Positions 8,304 through 18,110 of a stretch of 64,000 nt of DNA are shown here, in pieces. The notes below the pieces were generated by a model. That model was not told the origin of the DNA. It worked only from the letters and a program-made list of their open reading frames with translations, and ran no database searches. Source of the stretch: Tiliqua scincoides (taxonomy: Eukaryota > Chordata > Lepidosauria > Squamata > Scincidae); NCBI RefSeq assembly GCF_035046505.1, contig NC_089825.1, forward strand, positions 144,001-208,000. The letters run 5' to 3'. The first letter of the stretch is position 1. Every line of letters starts with the position of its first letter. The position numbers and the translations under genes are program-made.

Positions 8304-10739
8304 GTCCTGCACCGACACTATCAGGCGCTCTACGGGGGCAAGGGGCAGGACCCGGAGGCCGTGCGGGCCTTCTTGCGGGACGCCCTGCCCGAGGAGCGGG
8401 ACCGGCTCAGCGCGGAGGAGGAGGAGGGCCTGACCCGTCCGGTGACGGTGGAGGAGGTGCTGGAGGCCATCCGGCGGGGCCGAGAGGCCTCGGCGCCCGG
8501 CCCGGACGGCCTGGGCTACGCCTTCTACAAGGCCTTCCAGCAGCACCTGGCCCAGCCGCTGACAGAGGCCTTCAACGAGGCCCTGTCAGGGAAGAGCAGC
8601 TTCAGCGGGGCGTTCTTCGGGGGGGCGTTCACCTTCCTGTACAAGGGAGGGGACCCCACGTTGGTCACCAACTGGCGCCCCATCACGCTGACCAACGTGG
8701 ACTACCGCATCCTCGCCAAGGTGCTCAACACCCGCCTGGCGAGGGTGTCGCCCAAGCTGGTCCACGGGACGCAGACCAGCGCGGTCCCGGGGCGGCGGAT
8801 GGCGGACTCGCTGATCGTGCTGCGGGAGGTCTTCCAGGCCACCCGGGCGGGCGTGTGGGGCGGGGCGGTCCTGCAGGTCGACCAGTCGAAGGCCTTCGAC
8901 CGGGTCGACCGGGCCTACCTGGAGCAGGTGCTGGTCAGCAAGGGCGTCCCCGAGGCCTTCGTGGGGTACCTGCGCACCCTGTACCGCCAGGCCAGCGTCA
9001 CCCCGTGGGTGAACGGGCACCCGGGGGAGCCGGTCTTCCTGCGCTCGGGCATCCGGCAGGGCTGCCCGCTCAGCGCCCTACTCTACGTGCTGGCGCTGGA
9101 CCCGCTGCTGGTGCGCATCCAGCGGGACGGGCGGATCGGGGGCATCGACCTGTCCGGGGGCAGCGGCGAGGGGCCCGTGAAGGTCGTGGCCCACGCCGAC
9201 GACGTCTCGCTGCTGGTGCGGACCTCTGGGGAGCTGCGGGCGGTCCGGGAGCAGATCCGGGCGTACAAGGCCGTGTCCGGGGCGGCCGTCAACCCGGACA
9301 AGTCCCGGAGCTACGTCCTCCGGCCCCGGGCGGAATCGGTGGGGCTCCGCTCCATGGCCTCTCTCTGGGAGGAGGAGGAGGAGGGCGCCCAGGCGACAGC
9401 GGGCGAGGAGGCGGAGACGGTCCCCATCCTGGGCGTGCACTTCAGCCTGCGCGGCCGGGGCTGGGAGGCCAACTGGCGGGCCTGGGAGGAGAAGGTGGAG
9501 GCCAAGCTGCGGCTGTGGCAGCCCTGGCGCCTGGGCCTGTACCAGCGGGTGCGCTACGTGAACACCTACTGCGCCCCGATGGCCACCAGCCTGGCCGCGG
9601 TGTTCCCTCCGCCCAAGCGCCTCCTGGACGGCGTGACGGGACGGGTCTTTGCGTTCCTGTGGGGTACCAAGTTCTTCCCCCTGGCGCGGGCCACCGCCTA
9701 CAGGCGGGTGGCCGAGGGCGGCCTGGGCCTGCGGGCGCTGGGCCCGCTCTTCCTGGCCGTCTTCCTGGCGGCCAACTGCGGGGGCGTGGTGCGGTGGCAG
9801 CTGCGGCTGCGGTCAGAGGAGGAGGCGGGCGTGCCCCTAGCCGTCACAAAGGGCGGCTCGGCCTGGGCCCGTCTGCGCGACGTGCTCGAGGGCACGGCCT
9901 GGGGGCGCCGCTGGTGGACGGGGCAGGAGACGGGCTTCCGCCTCTCGGCCGCGCTGCGTCTGGGCCTCCCGGAGTACTGGCAGGAGGCGGCGGGCTGGAT
10001 CCGGGAGTTCGGGGTGAGCGCTGTGCAGTGCAAAGGGCCGGACGCCGGGGTGGAGGAGGCGGCTCTCCGGCGTGCCATCTACAACGCCCTGACCAAGGGG
10101 CTGCTGGAGACGGCCAGGGCGCACCGGCGCCTCAAGCGGGCCCGCCTCTCGGACTACCTCTTCCAGGCGGAGGCGGTCCGGGGCACCTTCGGGGACCGGC
10201 TGATCCCCCACAGCCTGTGGGAGCTGCGCTGGCGGGCCTTCCACCAGGTGCTGCGGGTGGGGGCCACGAGCCCCTGGCTGGTGGAGTCCAGCAAGCTCTG
10301 CCGACGGCCGGCCTGCTCGGAGCAGCCCCTCCCACGAGAGACGGTGGCGCACTTTGTCAGCGAGTGCGCCCCGGCCCGGCGCCTGTGGGAGGGCGTCTCC
10401 CGGGCCCTGGACTGGCCGAGCCTGGCGGAGCAGGGCTGGGAGACGGTGGTCTCCGGGGCCGAGCCAGCAGGTGCGGGAGCGTGGAGCGGGCCCCGGGCCT
10501 TCGCCAGAGCCGTCCCGTGGGCCGTGGTCCGGCTGGTCAACCTCTTTGTCCTGCTGGCCCTCTCCATCCAGCGGGGCAAGGAGCTGCAGGGCGGGAAGCC
10601 CACCGAGGCCCGGGCGTGGACGGACTTCGTGGTGTCCCGGCTCCGTGACCAGGCCGGCTACGAGCGGGGCATCCTGCCTCGGGACAAGTGGCGGCGGCGG
10701 TGGGGCTGGCTGCAGGGGGTGCACCCGCCCATCACATAG
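8304..10739 (+). CDS. ORF2 of element B, 5'-truncated: reverse transcriptase and C-terminal domain
   Basis: The frame is open from the telomere junction to the TAG at 10,737, about 811 codons, but no native start codon is present: the endonuclease half is missing. Visible reverse transcriptase motifs are SAPGPDGLGYAFY, NWRPITLTNVDYRI, VDQSKAFDRVD, IRQGCPLSALLYVLALDP and HADD (about 9,190-9,203). The C-terminal finger is CX4C then HX4C, and the protein ends Pro-Pro-Ile-Thr. No stop or frameshift was seen, which suggests recent insertion. Without a promoter or start it is probably not translated as a functional protein. Confidence 0.88.
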   Translation, partial: VLHRHYQALYGGKGQDPEAVRAFLRDALPEERDRLSAEEEEGLTRPVTVEEVLEAIRRGREASAPGPDGLGYAFYKAFQQHLAQPLTEAFNEALSGKSSFSGAFFGGAFTFLYKGGDPTLVTNWRPITLTNVDYRILAKVLNTRLARVSPKLVHGTQTSAVPGRRMADSLIVLREVFQATRAGVWGGAVLQVDQSKAFDRVDRAYLEQVLVSKGVPEAFVGYLRTLYRQASVTPWVNGHPGEPVFLRSGIRQGCPLSALLYVLALDPLLVRIQRDGRIGGIDLSGGSGEGPVKVVAHADDVSLLVRTSGELRAVREQIRAYKAVSGAAVNPDKSRSYVLRPRAESVGLRSMASLWEEEEEGAQATAGEEAETVPILGVHFSLRGRGWEANWRAWEEKVEAKLRLWQPWRLGLYQRVRYVNTYCAPMATSLAAVFPPPKRLLDGVTGRVFAFLWGTKFFPLARATAYRRVAEGGLGLRALGPLFLAVFLAANCGGVVRWQLRLRSEEEAGVPLAVTKGGSAWARLRDVLEGTAWGRRWWTGQETGFRLSAALRLGLPEYWQEAAGWIREFGVSAVQCKGPDAGVEEAALRRAIYNALTKGLLETARAHRRLKRARLSDYLFQAEAVRGTFGDRLIPHSLWELRWRAFHQVLRVGATSPWLVESSKLCRRPACSEQPLPRETVAHFVSECAPARRLWEGVSRALDWPSLAEQGWETVVSGAEPAGAGAWSGPRAFARAVPWAVVRLVNLFVLLALSIQRGKELQGGKPTEARAWTDFVVSRLRDQAGYERGILPRDKWRRRWGWLQGVHPPIT

Positions 10740-11099
10740 AGGGGCCTTTTTGCACTGTACATATATGTAAATAGTTGTATATTTGACACTGTTTTGTACA
10801 TAGTTTTTTCCAATGTTACTTTAGCAATGTATCTGTGCCAGGATGGCTCTTTGTGTTTCTGCATTTGTGTTTCTTTCCCCTTGCTTGCACCAGGAGGGAC
10901 TTTGTTGGGGTGGGGAGGGTGCTGTTTTGGGGAATGTAACTTTTTAACTCTGTTTCTGTATTTGTTTTGTACCGGGGAGCTCTGCTCACAGTTTATGTAG
11001 TGGGCATCTCCCCTCTCTGTACTTGTTTTTTGTAGAACGGTGGTTTTAACCCAATAATAATTATATTTTCCTAAAAAAAAAAAAAAAAAATTATATTTT
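10740..11099 (+). other. 3' untranslated region and duplicated tail of element B
   Basis: AT-rich noncoding sequence containing TTGTAGAACGGT near 11,030 and AATAATAA instead of a perfect AATAAA. The terminal unit TTATATTTTCCTA occurs twice, separated by an A-run of about 18. Confidence 0.7.
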
Positions 11100-11158
11100 C
11101 CTAACCCTGACCCTGACCCTGACCCTGACCCTAACCCTAACCCTAACCCTAACCCTAA
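11100..11158 (+). repeat. Telomeric repeat with a CCCTGA variant block
   Basis: Four CCCTGA units (TCAGGG on the other strand, a known telomere-variant repeat) followed by about five CCCTAA units, then a junction reading CCCTAAGG with element B2. Confidence 0.93.
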
Positions 11159-12230
11159 GGCGTGTGGAGCAAGACCGCCTGGGGACGCCGATGGTGGGGG
11201 GCGGCGGAGGAGGAGCCGGAGGGACGGCAGCAGCCGCCGCCGCCGAGCCGCCTCACGGCCGCCCTCCTCTCCGCTCTGCCGGAAGACCTGATCGAGGCCG
11301 CGAAAGTCATCCACGCGTGCCGGATCCCGGCGGCGGAGTGCCGAAGGAGCGGAGAGGGAGAGCAGCGGCAGCAACTGCGACAGCAGAGCGAGGACACGCA
11401 GCAAAGGCGGGAGCGGGCGCTGCGGCAGCGCCTCTACGACGCGGCCATCGGCGAGGAGCTTCGGCAGGCGTGGCGCCAGCGGCTGCTGAGGGGCAGCGTC
11501 CTCTCGAGCTACCGCCTCGACCGGGAGGCGGAGAACCCTAAGGCGCGACGCCGAGATCCCCTTCAGCCTGCGGGAGCTCCGCTGGCGGGCCTACCACCAA
11601 GTCCTCCTGGTGGGCGGCACGCAGCCCTGGCTCCCGGGGGAGCGGCAGACATGTCCCAGCTGCCGGGCAGTGCGGGAGACCGTGCAGCACTACGTCGCCG
11701 ACTGCCCGACGGCGCAGCGGCTCTGGCGGACGGTGGCGGCCGTCCTCCGGTGGCCGGCCCTCCAGCAGCAGCACTGGGAGACCGTCGTCTCGGGGCTGGA
11801 GCCGAGGCAGCAGCAGCGGCGGCGGCGGCAGCAGCAGCAACAGCAGACCAACGTGGCAAAGGCAGCGGCGGAGACGGCGGCGGTGACGGCGGCAGAGACG
11901 GCGGCAGAGACAGCGGCGGAGACGGCAACCAGGACGGCGGCAGCAACGACGGCGGGGCCGGCGGAACCAGCACGCAGCGGACCTGCGGGCGTGCCCGTGC
12001 CGTGGGCCGTGGTGCGGCTCACCAACTTGTATGTGCTGCTCGCCCGGGGGCTGCACAGGGAGCGGGAGGCGCAGGACGCCCGGCGGCGAGTGCCCACCGC
12101 CCCGTGGGGGGACTTTGTCCTGCAGAGACTCAGGAACTGTGCTCTGTGGGAAAAGGACAATCGGAGGGATGCGGAGCGGTGGAGGCGGCGCTGGCGGTGG
12201 CTGAGTCGCTTCCCGAACCCCATCACCTGA
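11159..12230 (+). pseudogene. ORF2 C-terminal fragment of B2
   Basis: It matches the last third of element A ORF2 (from VWSKTAWGRRWW to the terminal Asn-Pro-Ile-Thr and TGA at 12,228). The frame changes at the telomeric unit near 11,534. The upstream part is readable in one frame and the downstream part, with the CX2C...HX4C finger, in another. It lacks the endonuclease and reverse transcriptase catalytic domains. Confidence 0.85.
11533..11541 (+). repeat. Single telomeric unit embedded in B2 ORF2
   Basis: ACCCTAAGG replaces about 17 bases present at A 7,083-7,099. The flanks on both sides are collinear with element A, so it looks like filler at a repaired break rather than two independent insertions. 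Confidence 0.6.
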
Positions 12231-12694
12231 AAGACTGGGTTGCTGGGCCCCGAACTGAGCAAATAGCCCAGCAACAGCAGCAGAGACCGGACTAGTGACT
12301 GAAGAAAGGAAGATGGGGTTCTGGATTGTTTTGTAGGGGGGAGGGCAACAAGGACTGGGGACAGTTTAGTGTCAATTTTAAAAGTGTAAAAAGTGTATAA
12401 AGTGTAAAAAGTTGAAAAGTTTTAAAAGTTAAAAGTTGAAAAGTTTTAAATGTTTTAAATGTTGAAAGTTGAAAGCTTTAAGTTGAAAGTGTAAAGATTT
12501 AAAGTTTATTGAAATGTGGGGGACCCTGTGTATGTTCTGTGGGGGGGAGGGGTTTTATGGTCTCTGTAATTGAGTGCTGCATTTCAGTTTCTGTATGTGA
12601 AGTGTTATCATTTCGGCCATGCCGTGTCTGTAATTTGATTTGTAGAAGGGTTTTCCAATAAACTGCCTAAACTGCCTAAACTGCCTAAACTGCC

Positions 12695-12715
12695 AATAAA
12701 AATTATATTTTCCTA
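12695..12715 (+). mobile_element. Tail-only LINE insertion of the element B type
   Basis: After the last TAAACTGCC unit of B2 comes an AATAAAAATTATATTTTCCTA stretch matching the terminal unit of element B, then telomeric repeat. It is best read as an extreme 5'-truncated copy of about 20 bases. Confidence 0.5.
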
Positions 12716-12810
12716 AACCCTAACCCTAACCCTAAACCTAAACCCTAACCCTAACCCTAACCCCTAAACCTAACCCTAACCCTAAACCCTAAACCCAAAA
12801 CCCTAACCCT
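12712..12810 (+). repeat. Degenerate telomeric repeat
   Basis: A mix of CCCTAA, CCCTAAA, CCTAAA and CCCCTAA units. It is more eroded than the blocks at 8,250 and 11,100. Confidence 0.9.
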
Positions 12811-12811
12811 G

Positions 12812-15076
12812 AGAGAGAGAGCCGCGCGGCGACAAGGACCGCAACAGAGACCAGCGGAAGAGGGGGCGGAGCAGATGGAGACAGCGACACTGCCGCAGTC
12901 GCAGGAGTTGTTTCCGGACGCTGACGCGTCTCAGGCGGAGTCAAGGGAAAATCTGATGCTGGCGAAAGAGTCGTTGCCAGGAGGAAGCGGAGAGAGCGAA
13001 CCCGAGGTGGAAAGGGCGGGCAGGAGGGAGCACGCGAGGCCAGAAAAGAAAGAGAGGGCCCGCGACACCAGAAGGAGCCGAAGCAGGTCCCGTAGCCCCT
13101 TGCGAAGGATGCCGAGCCCGAGGCGGAGAACAACAAGGACGGGAGGACCCACGACAGCGCGGCTGGGGTTGTCCTACGCGGCGGCGGCGGCACAAAGGCC
13201 CGGCGTCGGGGGCCCAGGAGCGGCGGCAGCAGCGGGGGCAGCAGAGGGGAGACGTGGAGGGCGGACCGAGGAGGAGCGTGGTTGAGCCCAGCTCCAAGCC
13301 GAGCTGGACATCTGGGAGGACGACATCTTCCTGCAGGAGTTCTTCCGAGAGCGGCCGGAAGAGAGGGACCACCGCCAGCGTTACATCGTCCACCTGCGGG
13401 CCCAACCGGGACAACGCAACAGCGAGACCTTCACGAGGGAATGGGTGGTGAGAGACCTGCTGATGAAGACCCTGTGGGTGGACGTGGAAGAGGACATTCT
13501 GGCGGTCATCAGCCTGCAGGCCATCCCCGAGATCGACATCTGCTTCACCTCGGAAGGGGCCTACCTCTCCTTCTGGGAGCGGTGCAAAGCCGCGCTCCAG
13601 GAAGACGAGAGCTTTTTGCAGGGAGTGACGCTGGTCCCCCTCTACCGCGGAGAGACCAAAGTGGTGACCATCATCCTGCACACCATGGCGGTGCCCGAGG
13701 AGGACGTCAACTACTGGCTCCAGAGACACTGCCGAGTGCTGCAGGTGCCACAGAAGAGGGACAAGTGGGGCGTGTGGACGGGCGAGTTCCGCACCATCGC
13801 GGCGCTGGAGAGGAACCCCGCGACGGGCCTCCTGAGGCACTTGCCCAAGTTCTTCTTCATGGGCGCGGACCGGGCCATCACGCGCTACAGCGGGCAGCCT
13901 CTGGCATGCTATCTCTGCGGCGCCTTCGACCACCTCCGCGCCACGTGCGCCTCGGAACTGTGCTCCAAATGCGGGGTCCGGGGCCACCGCACATGGAGGT
14001 GCACGCGACCAGTCACCTGTAGCCTCTGCGGCCAGTGCGGGCACCTGTACCGTTTTTGCCCGGAATCTGAACTGAACAAGAGGTTTCCAGAAGCATTCGA
14101 GAGGGAGTGGCGGAGTGCCCAGGAGGCGGAGGCCCGAGAGAAGCTGCTTGAGGAGTGGAAGAGACAGACGGCTGCGGAGGGCGGAGGAGGAGCAGCCCGA
14201 GGACAGCGACAAAACGTCGCAGGCGGAAGAGCAGGCTCGGAGTCCGCTCCCCGGAGCCAACCAAGGTGGGAGTGCCAGAGCAAGAAAGACCAGAGGGAGG
14301 AGCAGCAGCAAAAGCACTGGGGAGACACAGAGGAGGGGGAGGAGGAGGAGGAGGAAGGAGAGAGGAGAGCAGAACAGGCCCCCAACAGTAGACAACGGCG
14401 AAGGAGGAGGAGGGAGCAAGAGAGAGCGCAGAGGAGAAGCCAGGCAGAGAGGGGCGAGGAGAGCGGAGGGAGTTGCCCGCCAAAAGAACAGAGCCAGACG
14501 CAGAAAAGGACCAAGGAAGGGGAGCTGACCAACTCGGCCTCCTCCAAGGTGGAAGAAGGCCCGAGCGGAAGGAGTATGGAGGACGTCCGGGAGGAGAGGT
14601 CACAAAGGAGGGAAAAGGCAAAGGAGCAAACGGGAACGACCGCAGTGAAAGCGAGTGGAAAAAAGAAGATCCGAAATGAGCCGGAGCCCGGAGAAAGGGG
14701 GCCCCCGCCGCAGGAGCCGACGCCACCGCAAGCGCCGTGCCCCGAGTCGCCACCGCTGCTCTCCCCGCTGCTGCTGCTGTCGCCGTCGCCGCAACGGACC
14801 CCGACCGAGGTGTCAGAAACACCGAGCCAAGAGAGGCCAGAGGAAGGAAGGGTCGGGGAGCAGGAGGAGACGGACTCCCGGGAAGCTGAAGACCCGGGGG
14901 GAGAGGGAAGCAACCAAGACCCGGACCCCCAAAGTATTGCCGTGCCCGGAGAGGATGTGGTCGCAGAGGCATCCTCATGGGAGACAGACATAAAAGCAGC
15001 AGACATCGTCGCCGAGGAGGCTACGGCAGTAGCCACAGAAGGAGCCAGCAGCGGAGAGAGCGGAGCAGTTTGTTAA
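12812..15076 (+). pseudogene. ORF1 of element C
   Basis: It is collinear with element A ORF1 from the Arg-rich linker to the stop at 15,074. One in-frame TGA at 13,283-13,285 replaces the Arg codon CGA of A, a typical CpG decay. Otherwise the frame is the same throughout. The RRM-like core and all three CCHC knuckles (about 13,909-14,060) are intact, as is the charged tail. Confidence 0.85.
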
Positions 15077-15112
15077 AGACCCGCTAAACACCCCTAGTCC
15101 AGTGAAAAAGTC

Positions 15113-18069
15113 ATGGAGAGTTCCCAACGACAACAGCAAAGAGACCTTCCCCACCCGCAGTCTGCAACCCCAGTTCGCGAACCCGAGTCCGCCATCAGCA
15201 GCGACATTCTCCCACCGACTGACCGTCGCCACCTGGAACATGCGAGGCCTGCGTCAGCCGAGCCGCCGGTGGGAGATCCTGAGCTACCTGGGCGCGCTGG
15301 CCTACGATGTGGTGGTGCTGCAGGAGACGCACCTGAAGGATGAGCGCGACCGAGCGGCCGCCCAGCGAGAGTGGACCTAGGGGCCCTCCCTCTGGTCCTA
15401 CCGTGCCGACGGGCAGGGCGGCGTGGCGGTGCTCACCCGCTGGAGGAGCGAGGTGAAGATCCAGTCCTGGTTCGCCGTCGAGCCCGGCCACCTGGTGATC
15501 GCGGACCTGCTGCTCCAACCGGGAAGAGAAGGGGGCGGCTCGGGCCCGCCGCCGCCCCTGCCCACGGGAGGAACGCCGCTGAGACGCTGCGCGATGTACG
15601 CGCTCGTGCGGCTCGAGGGGCGGAGACGCCTCTGGGCGCGGCTGAAGGACTTTGCGACGGACACGGCGCGGCCCCTGATCGTCACAGGGGACTTCAACAA
15701 CCGCGCCCGCCCCGAGGACCGGACAGGGTCCCTGCTGCGGAGCCAAACGACGCAGCAGAGGCAGCAGCCTCCGCCCCTGATGCCGGAGGAGAGGTCGCTG
15801 CGGGACTTTTTGGAGAACAAAGGGCTGAGGAACCAGGCGGCGAGCGCGCCCGACCTCATCCGCTTGGAGTTACACCCGATGAGCAGCCGCCGCACCTACG
15901 AGGCGACCTACGGGAGGGAGCGGCTGGACGGCAACCGCGCGGGCTACACTTATTACCACCCAACGACGGGAGCCAGCCGGCTGGACAGGGTCTACGTGGG
16001 GCCGGAGTGGGAGGCGCAGTCCGTCCGGATCTTGATCACCCCGTGGTCGGACCACGCTGCGCTGCAGGCCACCCTGGTCACCATGGGAGGAGGAGGAGAA
16101 GGCGAGGGCTGCCGAGCGGCCCACTGGCGCCTGGACCCCTGACAGCTGCGGCAGCAGGAGTACGCCCAGGAGCTGGGGACGCTCCTCCACGCGCGGAGAG
16201 CGCTGCAGGAGGAGAGACGGACAGACCCGATCGGCTGGTGGGAGTGCCTCAAGCCTGACATCGGCCGGCACTGCCGGGCGCTGACGGGACGCACCTACCG
16301 CCGCGACTTGGCGAGGTACCAGTGAGCCGTGGCGGGCTTCCTGCAGACGCATGTCACAGCGAACGAAGGGCGTGCCCACGAACCAGAGCGGCTGCAGAGG
16401 GACGAGCAAGTCATTAAAGCATACCTGCAGGAGAAGCGGGAGCGGAGGCAGTGGCGGGAAGGCGCCCGGAGCACGGGGCCGCCACTGGAGGCGGCAGACT
16501 GGCAGAAGGCCAAGCTGGGCCGCAGGCCGCCGCGGAGCCTGGATGGCCTGCGCCCAGACCCGCAGCAGGACCCAGACCGCAGCATGGGCGGCATGCTGTG
16601 CATCATCCGCGACCACTTCCAGGCGCTGTTCGACGGCCGGCGGATCGAGGAGGCGACCGTGCGGGACTACGTGGGCGGCCTCCGGAGGACGGAGCTGCCG
16701 GAGGAGGAGGCGCAGGAGCTGCTGGTGCCTGTCTCCGCGGAGGAGGTCGGGAGGGCATCACCCAGGGCCGGGCGGAGTCAGCGCCAGGGCCGGACGGGCT
16801 GGGCTACGTCTTCTACCAGCGCTTCAAAGACCTGCTGGCGGAGCCGCTCGCGGAGGGGCGAGGCCGCTTCAGCAGAGCCTTCTTCGGAGGCCTGCTGCAC
16901 CACATCTATAAGGACGTAGGGGACCCGTGCCTCCTCTCCAGCTGGCGTCCAATCAACATCAGCAACGTGGACTACCGCATCTGGGCACGGGTCCTCAACA
17001 ACCGCCTGGCAGCGCAGGCGCACCGCTGGGTCGTGGAAGGCCAGACCTTGGCGGTCCCGGGGCGCCGGATGCGGGACTCCCTGCTGATCCTGAGGCAGCT
17101 GTTCACCAGGGCGCGGCGTGGCGAGTGGGGCGGCTGGCTGGTGGCCCTGGACCAGTCGAAGGCCTTCGACCGCGTGCACCGGCCCTACCTGTGGGAGGCA
17201 ATGCGCCGCAAAGGCGTCCCAGACCAGTTCGTCGGCTGGCTCCAGCTGCTGTATCAAGAGGCTCACGTTGTACCCCGTGTGAACAGCCACGAGGGGGCGG
17301 AGATCCAGCAGACGCAGGGCCTGCGACAGGGCTGCCCGCTCAGCCTGCTCCTCTACGTCCTCGCCCTGGACCTGTTCCTGGAGCATGTCCAGCAAGACCG
17401 CAGCCTGACAGGGGCGTTGTTTGGAGGAGAGCAGCAGCCGCACAGAGTGTCCTTCATCGCACACGCGGACGACGCCACCTTCTTCGCGCGGGACGCGGGC
17501 GAGCTGGAGATCCTGCGGCAACACGTGGCTCGCTACGCCGGCGCCTCAGGAGCGGCCGTCAACAAGAAGTCCCGGGCGTACCGACTCCTCCAAGGCAGAG
17601 GCCACAAGTTCATGCGGGTGACGTCGCTCAAGAGGGCGGGAAGTGGGCCCCAGCAGCAGCAGCAGCAACACCGAGTGGAAGAGGAGGAGGAGGCCGAGCA
17701 CATGCGGGTCCTGGGCATCTGGTTCGGCCCGGGCGACGGGGTGTGGGAGAAGAACTGGCAGCTGTGGGAGGAGAAGACGCGCTTCCAAGTGGGCCAGTGG
17801 TGAGGGTGGCGCCTGTCCGTCTACCAACGGGCGCAGTACGTCAACGTGTACTGCGTCCCGGGGGCGGTCTTTGTCGCCGGCGTCTACCCACCCCCGCAGG
17901 CCGTCATGCGGAGAGCAACGGAGGAGACGATGCGCTTCGTCCTGGGCACGCCCTTCTTCCCGCTGGTCCGCGCCGAACTCTACCGGCCGACGACAGAGGG
18001 CAGCCTGGGGCTGAAGGCGCTGCTCCCGTGACGGACACCTACGTGGCGGCCAACTTTGGGAGGTGGTGG
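15113..18069 (+). pseudogene. ORF2 of element C, several disruptions, 3' part missing
   Basis: The ATG at 15,113 matches the element A start. A small indel early in the endonuclease shifts the frame, and stops occur at 15,378, 16,140 and 16,322. An indel near 16,755 and a TGA at about 17,801 follow. The reverse transcriptase motifs, including NWRPI-like, ALDQSKAFDRV and HADD (about 17,461), are still readable. The coding sequence ends at a Gly-Arg-Trp-Trp stretch where TTAGGG repeats begin. Confidence 0.82.
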
Positions 18070-18110
18070 TTAGGGTTAGGGTTAGGGTTAGGTAACCCTA
18101 ACCCTAACCC
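18070..18110 (+). repeat. Head-to-head telomeric repeat, (TTAGGG)n joined to (CCCTAA)n
   Basis: Three TTAGGG units plus a partial one, then immediately three TAACCC units. This inverted arrangement is the classic form of a telomere-telomere junction. It is the only place in the left stack where the G-rich strand is on +. Confidence 0.9.

Larger units (their letters stand above)
8303..11099 (+). mobile_element. Element B: 5'-truncated telomere-associated LINE, second GC-rich family
   Basis: The copy starts within ORF2, just upstream of the reverse transcriptase domain, and runs to a 3' tail at 11,061-11,099. The tail is a unit TTATATTTTCCTA, an A-run, and the same unit again, leading into telomeric repeat. 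The protein differs clearly from A and resembles D1, so B is a separate family. ORF1, the endonuclease and any 5'UTR are absent. Confidence 0.88.
11159..12694 (+). mobile_element. Element B2: 5'-truncated copy of the element A family
   Basis: It is nearly identical to element A from about A position 6,707 to the 3' end, including the AAAGTT-type UTR run, AATAAA at 12,657 and TAAACTGCC repeats. It carries a single telomeric unit replacing about 17 bases of ORF2 at 11,534-11,539. Confidence 0.88.
12811..18069 (+). mobile_element. Element C: decayed copy of the element A family
   Basis: It begins inside ORF1 (matching A from about 1,297) and runs through ORF2 to a point equivalent to A about 6,605, where it joins TTAGGG repeats. 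The 3' end of ORF2 and the whole 3'UTR are missing, so this copy is truncated at both ends. Stops and small indels affect both ORFs. Confidence 0.88.

Noticed and set aside
8855-10648. Second long plus-strand frame in element B
   Set aside because: Gly/Pro/Ala-rich shadow of the reverse transcriptase frame.
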